Source: Ilex aquifolium (Eukaryota; Streptophyta; Magnoliopsida; Aquifoliales; Aquifoliaceae). From it: DNA of 64,000 nucleotides. Position 1 is the stretch's first letter. Each line of letters opens with the position of its first letter. The notes below the pieces were generated by a model. That model saw nothing but the letters and a program-made list of their open reading frames with translations. It did not search any database and was not told the DNA's origin. The position numbers and the translations under genes were made by a program. This document shows, in pieces, positions 13,631 to 26,800 of the stretch. The stretch lies in assembly GCA_951799425.1 (NCBI GenBank), contig OX637397.1, positions 2,719,001-2,783,000 on the forward strand. The letters are read 5' to 3'.

Positions 13631-14326
13631 TAGAAGTGCAATTCGGGCAGGTTGATAGGTTAATCATAATTCAACCTTAGATATATAATCTTCAATTCTA
13701 ACCCGACCTCAACCCGAGGTACTTAACCCGTCTACTGCCCGAGTTTAATTTGGGCGGGCTCGGATTAAATTCGGGTTACTTAATTCGGGCTAGTTTCGGG
13801 TTAAAAATCGGGTTGATCTCAGGTTAGTTAATTTCGGTTGATAAAATAGAGAGAAGTGACGACTGAAAGAGAGAGACTGAGAATTTGAGGCGACTCAAAC
13901 GAGTGATGATTGAAAGAGGGAGAAGTGATGAGTGAGAAAAGGAGACTGAGAGTCTGAAACGAGACTCAGACGAGGGAGAGAAGGAGTTTGAGATCAGATG
14001 AGGGATGAGTGACCAGTGAGAGAGGGATCTGAGAGTGATGGAGACGCAATGGTGAAGACTTTGAAGTGAAGTAAAGTGAAAGTCTGAACTCTGAAGAATA
14101 AAGATAAATACTAACCTTAGTTAAATATATTTATGTATATTCGGATTCAACCTAATTTAATAACCCGACAACTCAAGGCCGCAATCCGAGGTTTGCCCGA
14201 ATTCAATTCAGGTTGGAGTTTTTTTACCCCAAGCCCAAACCAAATATTAAAATTTTAACCCAACCCTGTTTTTTTTGAATTGGGCTCAAGTTGAATTCCG
14301 GTTGTCCCGCCCAAGTTACACCCTTA
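13631..14326. mobile_element. Old non-autonomous hAT-like element
   Basis: About 696 bp long. It opens with TAGAAGTGCAATTCGGGC and ends with GCCCAAGTTACACCCTTA, imperfect inverted termini. Flanking 8-mers GTCTATAG and ATCTCTAG agree at 6 of 8 positions, consistent with a decayed 8-bp hAT target-site duplication. The interior carries many CAACCCG/CGGGTT words near both ends and a GAGA-rich centre. Termini, interior words and length match the younger element at 23663-24367. Confidence 0.7.
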
Positions 14327-15062
14327 ATCTCTAGTTCAGTCTTCTATCATTTATTGGGAGGAGGAGTAAATACGATATAATTTTATAGTAAAAAAAAATT
14401 GATTGCTTTCAAGTTTTACTAATGGGGGCATAGTTGGAGTCAAAGGTAATTTGACTCTTATTTCGACATTTGAATAAATATGCTATTACTTAGTACTTAC
14501 TACTACTTTTAGGGCTTTTTGCAAAAGAAGGGTTAGGACAGAGCATAGCCCCATACCAATTCAACTCGTTATGAGTGTTAACTAGACTTTGAAGCGAGTT
14601 CGTGTCAAAAAATATTTCACACATATTCAATTCATTTATTAGTTCGTGTTTAACGAGTTGTGTCATGTAATTTTGGTCTAAAAATAACATTTTAAACTTG
14701 AGGATCTAAGTATTATACGCCAATAAATTTTAAGGGATCTGAATATAATTTATTAAAAAATATACATTGACGGCAGGGGTTTGTATGTAATATTTTAAAT
14801 GTTAGAAGTTTGAATGAATAAGTGATAAACTTTAATGGTCTGAGTGTAATTCTCCCGTGTACAGTGGAGCTTCAGAAAACACTGAAAGATGTATACAGAT
14901 CAAAGCTCGAAGAGCTAGGGTTTTGAACCAGTAATTGGTGTCCATGTTTCTAGGGTTTTCGGAGTTCAGATCGGTGTTCAAATCGACCTTTGTCTGAAGA
15001 ATTTTTGATCTTGGAAGTTTCTAATCAGAGGTATAGATTAGAGAGGACTCTCTCTCAAGAAA
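14327..15062 (+). promoter_or_regulatory. Promoter and 5' UTR region of TON2
   Basis: This is the sequence between the hAT-like element and the TON2 start codon. The last 200 bp are richer in GC and in CTAGGGTTTT-type words, common in plant 5' UTRs. A second ATG frame at 14990 overlaps the start region but does not match the TON2 family. No clear TATA box is seen. Confidence 0.4.
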
Positions 15063-18000
15063 ATGTACAGTGGCTCAAGCGATGGCGAAGGCCACGACTC
15101 ATCAGCGCAGAGGAAGATTCCTCCGCCGTCGTCGATGTTGTGGGTCCGCAACCTTCGCCGGTTCATTGGATCCGGAGACGGTCTCGGCTCCGAAGCTTTG
15201 ATGGGTACGTATTTTCTCCAACTATTCTCTCATTTCTTTATGTTGATCACTCATGTATGAAACTTTACAGAATGCACCAGTAAACTTTATTTCTGCACCA
15301 GTAAACTTCATTTCTTTTTGGGTTTATTTTTGTGAGAATAGTTGTTAGATTGTAACCATAGATTTCTATGAAATTTGGTTGGCTTTGATGGTAAGCTTGT
15401 AATGTGGGTTTGTATTATTGTATGGGTGATAGCTTGGTTTTGATGAAATTCGCGTGAGTATTTGTTGATTATGCCCTGTTAAATCTCATGGAAAGGGTTA
15501 GTGTTGGGTAGCGAGCATTCCTGCTTCTGGTGGTCCGGTTACTTGAATTTAGCTTGAAATTTAGTTAAAAAAAATTGGCAGAAAAATGATGATGTCTGCA
15601 ACATGAATGGATCACATTAAGTGGAAAAAAAGAAACCATATATGTCAGCATCTCAGTTCTACCCTTGAACTTTGCTTCCGATTTTCCCTATTTTTTTAAA
15701 GAAAACAAACTTATTAATAAATAAATAAAGTATTACAATAACCAAGCAAAGGTGGACAAGTCATCCAACCCAAAAATCACAAGAAAACATGAGAAAATAG
15801 GGCACAGACTAAATTTCACATCTGTCTAACTTGATGTAATACAAAAAAGAGGGACATTCTCGAATTCCTTTGTTACTGAAGCCTAAAATGAAGTCAAAAA
15901 ATATGTCCGCTCCCACATCCCTTCCAACATTTCTTCAAATATTTGCGAGTTTCTTTCAAACCAAATAATCCAAATGAGTGCAAAGAAAACACATTGCCAA
16001 ACAGTGCATGGCCAATAAAGATACAAATGGGGTTGCCTTGGGAACAATTTATCTCTCAACTGCGCAGGAATATGAACAAAACACGTGCATCCAAATATTC
16101 GAAAATGCCTATAGTATTGCCCCAATAAGAAGTTCGTGAGGTACAAGCTGCATTTCTTCTCACCCTTCCCCCTCCCCCCTCCAAGGTGCTTTTTGAAAGC
16201 CGGTCACCGATATGCTAAGAACCTTTATGACTTAAGAAAAAGTGACTACTCTAGTAGCTACCTTTTCCACCCCCGCCCAATCCTTTGAAGTCCATGCAAA
16301 ACATGGATAAACTAGTTCTTGGGTCCATTCAACAAAGTCTTGCCAACTCAAAATAATTTATTCTACAAAGATAATACGGTAGTACAATGTTAGAGTAAAT
16401 GATCCACGTTTTCACAATTTTCTCTACATATGGCACACCATTGTGAACATAATGTGAGGTTTTCTTCTTTAAAGCATATCACAAGTATTAATCTTACTAT
16501 GAGCAACTGCCCATGTACAAATTTGCTCTTTTTAAGGGTATCTTAGCCTTCCAAAATCTTCAATGTCACGTAGAATAAAGGAATAATAAGATTATCAATG
16601 AAGGATTTACACAACAACTTACATGGGAAGGATCCCGAAGGGTAAATGACCTAACATCTTTTATGATTTTATCACATGAATCATTGTTCAAAGTAATTGG
16701 ACTAAGCAAGGATATAAGTGACATTAGTTCTAAAGACTCCCTATCATTAAGATGTCTACGGAACTCAAACTCCCAAGAAATTGAAACCCAGTCTGACCTT
16801 ACCAAAGAAGCAACATTATGACTATGATATTTAGAAAGTCAGAATAAATGAGGAAATAAACTTGGTAACGATGACTCCCTAACCGAAATGTCCTCCCAAA
16901 ATCTAACTCTCAAGCAATATAATGAACTTGATCTTTTGTGAAAAGCAATATAATCCCCAAGGATTTTGATAGCTTCTCCTATCACACCTAGTAGCATCCC
17001 ACCTATTGCCCAGTAACTTGTTTTTAATAACTAAGTGCAATAGCGAATTCTGCTCCAAAAGAAATGTTATTTCCCAACCAAGGCCATATTTCTAGTTATC
17101 AAATTTCTCACTGAAAGTTCACCTTTAACTTTTGACCTAGACACCACCTCTCAACCAATCAAATGATCCTTCTTACCATCATCCCGTCTTTACCATAAAA
17201 AATCTCTCATTATCCCATCAATTCTCCTTGCCAACGCACTATACATCTTAAAGAGGGATACAAAATTAATGAGAATGTTTCCTAACATAGACTATTAAAG
17301 TTAATCTTCCCCCTCTAGAAATAAAAGTTTTCTTCCACCAATCCATTCTTTTTCCTACCTTTTGAATTACCAGATCCCAAAAAGAAACAAACAGAAGGTT
17401 ACCCCCTAAAAGAAGACCTAAATAAATACTTAAGAGGCCACCCTCTCAATTGAACACCCCAAGGCCAAAGCCAACTAGCTATTTTGTCTTAACAAGAAAT
17501 TATTTGAACAATCAAGCTTATTTCCATATTAACTCTAAGATCAAAAATCAATTCAACAACCTTAGCAATCTGCTGAAAATTAAAAAATTCAAAAAGAAAA
17601 TTGTATCATCCGCAAACTGCAAATGTGACACCGATTTTTCCCATTTGGTCTTGCCTTTTCATCGAACTAGAAGCAAAGCACACCTGCACTTGCATTGTGT
17701 TGGTGAAGTCCCCCAGTGGTCTAAAATGCTTGTCCCTTATAATTTGAACTTGGTGGATTCACATTGGCCTCATGAACTTGTTCTCCGCTTTGTCCTATCC
17801 TACTCTGGATTTATTCAGACTGAGTTTTTTTTTTTCTGTTTTGGGTGGATTCACTTGGTTTTTGTGGATTTGGTGCCCTTGAAATGTACTCAGGTTCTCA
17901 AAAACTATATGCTTGGCTCTTATCTCACCCGTATGGTTGTATATATATATATATATATATATATATTCATGATTATGATGTTTATAATTTCACCTGGAAT

Positions 18001-21000
18001 CTAACCCTACGTATACCCATTCTCTTTCATAGAGCTAGAAACGAAGAGAATCTTGCTAGATATTTTCAAAGAAAAGCAACAAAAAAGTGCTCAAGCTGGT
18101 GCAATTCCAAGTTTCTATAAGAAGGTACATATTATGGTTGTTTGCTTGGGTGTTTGGTTTCATTAGTTTTATCTGGCAGCAGGCAAGGTAATTAAATACG
18201 AAGGTTATACTAGTAATTTTTCTATCATCTCTCTTAGTAATTGTTTTCCTTCACATTTGCATATATTTTACTTTATTTAATATTATTTTTTTGTGCCATC
18301 TTAATTTTTGCCCTTTTATGCATTTGTTTTCTTTTAACTTCCTCTGTATTTTTGTTTTTTGTCATTCAGAAAGCCGAAGAAGGGTCCATCAGTCATAGGG
18401 TCCAGAGACTAGCAAAATTTCGTTTTTTAAAGGTAGCGTACATTTTTGTAGTGTGATTTTGATGGTGGTTGTTGGCTGTGATTGCTTAAGCATTTCAATT
18501 GTGGGGAAATTGAAGGTCACCATATGGATAGTTGTTTGGTATAAAAGGTTTCTCGTTGTCCTGTGGTACCAGGAAAAGTCATTTTTTCTATTAGTTAGAT
18601 TATCAAAATATATTTAGACCCGTTTAAACATGGGTATGACTATCAAGACATAACACGGGTTAATGTTTGGCGTATGGAATATGTGGTTTGAATATTCAAT
18701 GCGATTCTTTTTTCTCAATTGTGCAGAAGCAATCGGATATTTTGCTGAATGCTGACGATCTGGATGCCATGTGGGTTTGCTTGAGGGAAAATTGTGTGAT
18801 TGATGATTCTACTGGTGCTGAAAAGGTCTGTAACACCACCATCACGACACTGATGACGAAGAGAATTTTAACGAATTCAGATTTTCTGTGAATATAACAT
18901 TAGCAGTTGCTGGTCCTTTGAGTTTCTTCCAGATTGATTGCCCGGGTTATCTTGCTCACAATACTCACAAAAACTCATAAAGCTGTTTGAGCAATTGTTA
19001 TAATTTGCTTTCACTCTCATGGTTGGAGTGCAATCATATAATATATAAGTGAGTCCCCTCGATCACCCTCCCTTGCACTTGAAGTGGTTGGAGAAAGATG
19101 AACCCAACCCACACCCCATTTTATAACCTTCAAACCAAAACCCCTACCTAAAGATGGAATTCCAAAGCCTAAACAACTCGATTAGAGCTACGTGACTTTT
19201 CACAAGAGGGTCCACCAGTGACTGATAGGTCGGTCCCCTCTATCTGTCTCTTGATTCCTCATTCCACTAATTTGTTGTCACTGATTCTTTCACTCATAGT
19301 TTCAGAACAGACTAGCTCGTTCAATATGCAATATCCATTTGAAGATGATCCTTTCCTGTGTTACTTTCGTAACATCTAGCCTATCTTACTCAAGTTGTAG
19401 TTGTAGTTAGGCCTTGGTGTTTTTTAGTGGTATGTCCCATAACCTTGCATATTGACTGCGATGGCAAGGTTTGATTTGAACCAAAGGTTTTGAATGTTTA
19501 TACGGTCCATCTCTTTGCAGGTCTATTATATAAATCTCTTTCTCTATCATTCTATCTGTAGCTTGCTCCCTGGAATACGACACTGAATGTATTCTATACA
19601 TCAATATTGACAGAGCTCTTTCTTTCTGTCTTGCAACTTGGAGGGCCATGTTGTACACACACACAAACACAAAAACACACATCTGTGGTTGGTCACTATT
19701 TAAGCGGTGAGCTTCATAGATTTAGAGGTAGTGTGTATCACTTTACTTTTTCTGGTGATACTATTTCCTTAGACACCAATATTGGATTTCTTTCTATGAC
19801 CTCATCTTAGCCTTTGGGTTTAGGGTAATGATTTGGCACTCTGATCTAATACTTCAGTTTTTAGGTTTCTACCTCTCTTCTTTCTGATTCCCTCTGTTTC
19901 CTATGTGTATTATATGCTGTAAGGATACTAAAACGTGTCTTGTTTCTCCTCTTTTTAGATGAATTATGAAGACTTTTGCCACATTGCCTCTGTATGTACA
20001 GAACAAATTGGCCCTAAATGCCGACGGTTTTTCAGTCCTTCAAATTTTATGAAATTTGAGAAAGACGAGTCAGGAAGAATTGCCATTCTACCCTTTTACC
20101 TTTACGTGATGCGTACGGTGAGTCTTGCTCGCACATGCTTTACACATGTTTGTTTACTCTTAACATGTTTCCTTTATTTATTTTTCAACCTTCATTGAAG
20201 TCAGTATATTAGGTTTCATGTAGTCTTATGGAAGTTCACATTTTGCTACTTGTTTGTGCCATTGGGGGTGACACTGTTAAAAAACTAATGCTTTTGATGG
20301 TGATGGCATTTAACTCTCCACGCTAAGTTGCCTGTTCAATAGGTGTAAGGATTCCTCAACTCGGTATAACAACAACCCCCCCCTCCCCCTTTCCCCCCCC
20401 CCCCCCCCAAAAAAAAAAAAAAAAAAGAGAGAGAGAGAAAAGGGGGGAGGGGGGGGGGGATACAAAATAGTATGTTGGAGTCAAATAAAGGGGGCAGATT
20501 AAAAACAGTGTTCCTAAAATTGTGATTTTGGGTAGGTTGGTTGTGGATCTTGAGGGTTGACTTATTTTTTGTGATGATTCGTACACTACTTGAATTTGTT
20601 TAATTGGGTTATTAGGTTCTCTCTGAGTAAAAATTCCACCAATTTCCAGGTTGTTGGTTATTTGAAACCCAAAATCAGACTTTGGTGGAGTACTCCCTCT
20701 CTCACCCATAGTGTTATTTTAATACTACGTACTGTCATTGTTGTTCAGGTTTCTCTTACTCAGGCCAGAATTGATATGAGTGAGCTGGACGAGGATTCTG
20801 ATGGTTTCCTTCAACCTCATGTATGGATTTTTGCACTTTTGAGCCCCTGATCATGTGAATGGATACTAGTTCTTTCTTTGATGGAATCTTAGGGCTCGTT
20901 TGGTAGACGTATTATGAGGGGATTAAATATTGGATTGTACTATTTTTTATTTAATCGGGGCTAATACTTTGTTTGGTAAGTAAATTTGATACCGTATTAA

Positions 21001-23843
21001 TTTAAAAAACGTATACTTATCGTATATTTTTTATACGATAGTTATGTATTATGGAGGTTTTTTAATACCATCAAGAGAGGTGGTATTATAATCCAATTCA
21101 AACGTATTATTCTACACATTTACTATTATAACCCCCTAACTGATAAAATCAAGTTGTCATCAATGTAACAAACACTGATTGAGGATATTTTTGTTAATAC
21201 GATGAAATAATTCTCTAAACAAACAACCGATTGGATTAAATAACTATTATCCAACGCTTATATTGTGTATTACCAAATACTTGATAAAATTACGTATTAT
21301 TTTAATACCCTATTTAATCTTGTCTTTTGTCCTTCCATATTGTATTAGACTGGATTATTATATCTAATCTATCCATTTCTAATACGGCAACCAAACGAGC
21401 CCTTAGTGTATAATTATTATTTATTGCTGGTCGCATGGGTAGCTTTTTTTTTTTCTATTCGATGATCTTATCTGTTCAAACTATGCTGCCTTTTACTTTC
21501 CACAGGAAATGGAGGCATATATAAGAGGCCTTATTCCTAATTTAGCACAACTTCGTGACATGCCTGCAGCCTTTGTTCAAATGTACTGCCGTATAGCTGC
21601 ACAAAAATTTTTCTTCTTTTGTGATCCCCATAGACGAGGTTTACCATGATCTAAGTCTCATCTCTTACATTAAAAGGATAAACTCTCTTTCTATTCCTCA
21701 TACCATGGGCTGCTTCTAATTGACAGTGATTTTCTTTTTCTTTTGCAGGAAAAGCTTGCATAAAGAAAGTCTTGCTTAGTAACTGTCTCCAGGAACTAAT
21801 GGAACTGCACCAGGTAATTTGTCAGTAGTTATTTTCTTGTCACTTAAACACCTCAATTTAAGATATACTTAAGTTTTCTAGGCTTCTGTTATTTGTTGTC
21901 CTCAACAAAAGTGTTAACCCATAGTTTGGTTAAGTAGTGGAATGTAGACTATGTAGTAAATAAATGGCTTTGATTAGGCTTTTGGGACCACCGGGGCTAT
22001 TACTTCTTTCTTAACTTATTGTTTTTCAAAGACAGCTCACGTGTACTATTTTTTTTGAAATTCATATATATATATATATATATTAAATGCTTGATTGAAT
22101 AAAGTCATTGGGATCATTTTAGCTGAGCTATACAAAACTTTGTAAATGTAGAGTAAATTTTCAGAATTCAAATTAGCATAGTTTGGACCAACCTTTGGCA
22201 CTTTCTAAAATTATCTTACTTATCTATATCTATATCTATATCTATCTATCTATACTACTTATAATAGTCACTGACCGTGAAAAACTTTTGATTGACCAGT
22301 ATACCCTTATTAAAATAGTTAATGACATCATTATCCTTCAATAACTTAAAAAAGACATAAATATTCATTCATCAGAGTGAACGTCACTTAACAATACCAC
22401 TATCATTTACAAATTCAAATTACATTATATCCCTTCATTCAAATCTCTCTCTTTCTCTCTCTCTCTACGTATGTATATAATATTAGATAACGTGTTTTTA
22501 CAAATAAATAAACAAATTAAAATTTATAATTGTCAAAATGTTAAAAACCTTTTGAATTACTATGTTACCCTTAGAAAATAATCAAGAAAATACTACCCTT
22601 GTAAATTTATTCACGTGCAATGCACGTGGGGGGCATTGCTAGTTTAGGAAAACTCAAATTAGCTTTAGCCTAGTTTTAGATTGTTATTGTACATCTCATG
22701 CAGTATGTCAATGTATGCCAAGCAAATTAGAATTATATGATTGTAAGATTTAATGAAGCATTAGAATGCAATTTTTATCCTTATATGTTTTAGGTAGGAG
22801 CTTACTTTTGTTTCTTGTCTTTTATTTACATTAGGAAAGTGAGGAAGAAGTCACTGATACTGAACAAGCTGAAAATTGGTTTTCATTGACATCAGCACAA
22901 CGCATATGCGGTGCGTACTTTGAATCCCTTAAGTTTTTGATACACATCGAGACTTCTGCTATGTTATTTCTCTCCTTTTGTTCTTGGAGTCGTCCTGAAT
23001 ATGTATGTGCTGAGCTAATACTGCTATTGGGTAGTGGAAGTGAAATTTCCTTATTCGTAATGCAATCAAAGGGTTTTCTTCTTGTTGGTCTCTATTAGGT
23101 GAAGTTACTCAAGTATATGAACCCTTGGAAGGATAGACGTTAATGTAAAAATAAATTGGGTAGTGAGGTGAAATGCTAAAATTCGAATGTTGTGAATGAA
23201 CTGCAGCTGTGTTTAACCATTTCTGGAATTCATGAAAACTATGTAACCGAGAAATTATGTATTAACCAAAAATAAAAAAAGAGAAATTATGGATTAACAA
23301 AAAAAAAAAAAGAAGAAGAAAAGAAATTATGGATTAACAAAGGGCAATTATTCATGATGTCAGCAATGTCTGAGGTTCTTTCTTTTGAAATTTTCCCTTT
23401 AACATTGTATCTTTCTGCACTGTCAAGCCCGAATATAAGGTTACTCAGCTGAGGATTTCCTCCAGAAGATAAGGTGCAATGTGATTCAACCATAGTGCAC
23501 ACTGCTCATAACATATTGTGCTTCAGTGTATACCAGTGAAGTTGCTTTGCTTTCTTGCTTCACTTCAATTTCCTTGCAGCATCCCCCCACCCCCAAAAAA
23601 AAAAAAAAAAAAAAACCACGCGCCCAACCAAAATAAAATAAAATAAAACAACCCCACAAAACTAGGGGTGCAACTTGGGTTGGGCAACCCGATTTCAACC
23701 CGAAAAAATTAGGGCTTGGGCTAGGGTTTTTAATACTTGGGTTGGGTTTGGGTCAAAAAACCTCAACCCGAATTCAATTTGGGCCGGGCTCGGGTTGAGG
23801 TATCGGCAACCCGATTTCAACCCGAACCCGACAAATGAAAAAA

Positions 23844-23896
<53 letters not shown>

Positions 23897-26800
23897 CATT
23901 AGCACTTTTTTTTTCATTTTTACTCCATCGTCCTCTGTTTCTTGTTGCTTGCTAATCTGTTATGCGTTATGCGTGATTAGTGGTGATAGTGTGATGTTTT
24001 AAGTTTAATGTTTTTATGGGTCTAATTTTTATGTTTTCTGGGATTGTGCTTTGAGATCACTAGTTTTGTGGTGTGAAAGTAGATGATCAATAATCGTGCA
24101 CTGTTATGAATGAAATATATGGATTGTTTTATGAATTTGTAATTATTCTCCCCTCTCTCTGTCTCTCTTGCAGTGAACCCGAATTCAACCCGAGCCCGCC
24201 CGAATTAAACTCGGGCTGGGCTCGGGTTGAGTTCCTCAACCCGAGGTAGGGTTAGGGTTAGGGTTAGGGTTAGGGTTAGGATTAGGGTTAGGGTTGAAGA
24301 TTATATACCTAGGGTTGGGCTAGGGTTGACTGTCTAACCCGCCCAACCCGCCCGAGTTGCACCCCTACACAAAACACCCCAAACCACCCAAAGAAAAGGA
24401 AAGTGATCACTGGAAATGGCATTGATGTTTACAAATTCTTTTCACCTAGAAAAGAATGAATGAATTATGCATTTATATTACATAGGTAAGGTCGCAAATG
24501 ATTTTGATTGCTTAAATAGTTTATAACTTCCCTCGCCATTATTTTTGTAGCTTATGTTGCTCATATTAATTTTTGTAGATATGTTTCTTGCGCTTGATAA
24601 AGATATGAATGGGACATTGAGCAAGCAGGAGCTTCGAGAATATGCAGATGGGACTCTGACAGATATTTTCGTTGAGAGAGGTAAGAACTGACAGTAGTTT
24701 CCTCACAATTTTCTGAGAAAAGTATACGGAATGGATCTCATACATTTTTGTTTCGGTCACATCGGAAGGGTGATGGCCCTTTACCCTCTTATCATAAAAT
24801 GAATATTGTTTCGCAATCCCGTTCTTCATCTTTTGCTGTTTCTTTAAAAACATTTTTGAATTTGCAATCCAATGAATATAGTGTTTGGCTTCTCAGTTCC
24901 CGTGTAAGCTCCTCTGTCAGTATGAATGGATCTTCTCTTAAAAGAAAACTCAACAATGTGGTGGGTTCCATCTGTTACTCTTTTGCTCAGGGCAAAAGAT
25001 TCATCTTCTGACCAAGAAAAGAATATCATTTTTTTAATTTTGTATCCACCTGCATTATATAATCATTGGGTCAACCTGATTATATCAGCTAGTAATACCT
25101 TGATGCAGGACGGGGAGGAAAAAAACCAGAAATAGAAAAAAGGAGAAAAAAGAAGAAGGGGTAGAAGAGATTTATTTCATCCTCACAATAAATTAGTCTA
25201 GAAATACATAAATTCCCCAGAGAATAATTTTCTTAACACTAATAAAAATAGTGGGGATTACATCGAGATTTATAGGCTAAGTCTCCTATCAAAATAAAAA
25301 TTGCTATGTCAATAAAATTCTAAAATAGTTTCATAACTAACTTTCAAATTCCTTTCCTACTAAAACTCTATAACAAGTTCTTAATCCAATAGTAAAGTAG
25401 TTATGATGTAGGACAGTAGCATAAAATCAAAATAGAGGCTGTTTAAGAGCTGTGAACAGTAATTATGTTGTGTAACAGTAATGTGAATAGTAACTTTGAC
25501 TAGGAATCACTCCTAGGGTTCCTTAGTCATCACACCTAGGGTTAGAATTACATCACACAACTCAAGAAGTATATAATTGCTGAAATTTCTGAAATATCTC
25601 TCTATTTTATTAAAAGCAACACTAACTATGTATAGAGTTCTAAGTATTCATAATTCCAAAAGATTAGAATTCTAAAATCTCTAGGAGTCCAAAAACTCTA
25701 GCTCACTAAAAATTAGAAAACTAAAATTAACTAGATCTAGGACTTTAAATTCTAAAATATTCAACACTAGAATTTGATCCAAAAAATATGACCCATTGCA
25801 GAAATTTTAGAAATTACAAAAATATCCTTGAGTCTAAAACGTATTAAAAGGACATATAAAATACTAATACTAGCAAATTGACTCAAACTAACTTAAAATA
25901 AGACTTAAAATACAATAATGCAAGATTCCATATAGATCGTTGTTTTGATAGAAAGTCAATTCTATTGTCTTTCACATCTTCGAATTTACGTTCCCTTAAG
26001 TATCTTATGGATTGCATCAAGTTACCTTCCGAAAAAAAAAAAATATTAAAGTAGTTTCCTAATGAAACTCTCACATTTAAATTATTAAAACAATTCTAAC
26101 CAAACAAATATTCCCTAACTAATATAGTAATTCTAAAATAAATAATAATTCAAGTTTATTCAATCCCCTTTCGATCTCTATCATACTTTTTTTCTATCAT
26201 AATCGAAGGTTTTGTTTGCTTGTGATCAAACCACAAAAGAAGAAATAAATTATAAGAAACGACGCCGTTTCACTATCTAGGTAAAGAAAAAGTCTATGAA
26301 ACGACGACGTTTAATTGGTCATGGTGTGTATCGTTTTTTCATTGCATCGAAACATATCATAAAATATGTATCGCGTGTTAAAAAAAATAATACAACTCGT
26401 AAATATATATATCGTGAGATATGTATTGCGTATTGTACGATACAGACAACTATGATGCCAATATCTATTGAGGGGTTGACTTGCTACACTATTAAGTGAC
26501 TTTGTTGGTAGAACTTCGGTCTTTCACTAACTTCTCCATTTAGTGCCATTATGAAGGCCAAAAAGTAGTGTTGGGTTGGGTTTGGAGTCATATACTATTT
26601 AATCTGTGTCCAAATTGGATAAACCTAAAAAAGGCATGGTTAACTAATCGTATAGTCTTGACACAACCCATTTGTTAGACGGGTAAGACGTCACGGCCCA
26701 TGTAAACCATTATCATGTTATGCGTGTTCCATGGATTAAAGTCATGTTGGTGTGAAAAATATTGAAAAACATAGGTTGGCCGGGTTCCACAAGTCGTATT

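Larger units (their letters stand above)
23655..24375. mobile_element. Young hAT non-autonomous element with 8-bp TSD, TON2 intron 9
   Basis: The element body is 23663-24367 (705 bp). It is flanked by a perfect 8-bp duplication CACAAAAC at 23655-23662 and 24368-24375. Termini are TAGGGGTGCAACTTGGG and CCCGAGTTGCACCCCTA. Both ends are packed with CAACCCG/CGGGTT subterminal words, typical of hAT transposase binding. The interior contains a long (AT)n tract and a (TTAGGG)n-like run. No transposase is present, so it would depend on a transposase supplied elsewhere. Confidence 0.92.

Noticed and set aside
18667..18891. Separate small gene
   Set aside because: It is TON2 exon 4 read into its flanking introns.
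24247..24294. Chromosome-end telomere or interstitial fusion site
   Set aside because: The run lies inside a hAT element with intact target duplication, so local slippage explains it better.
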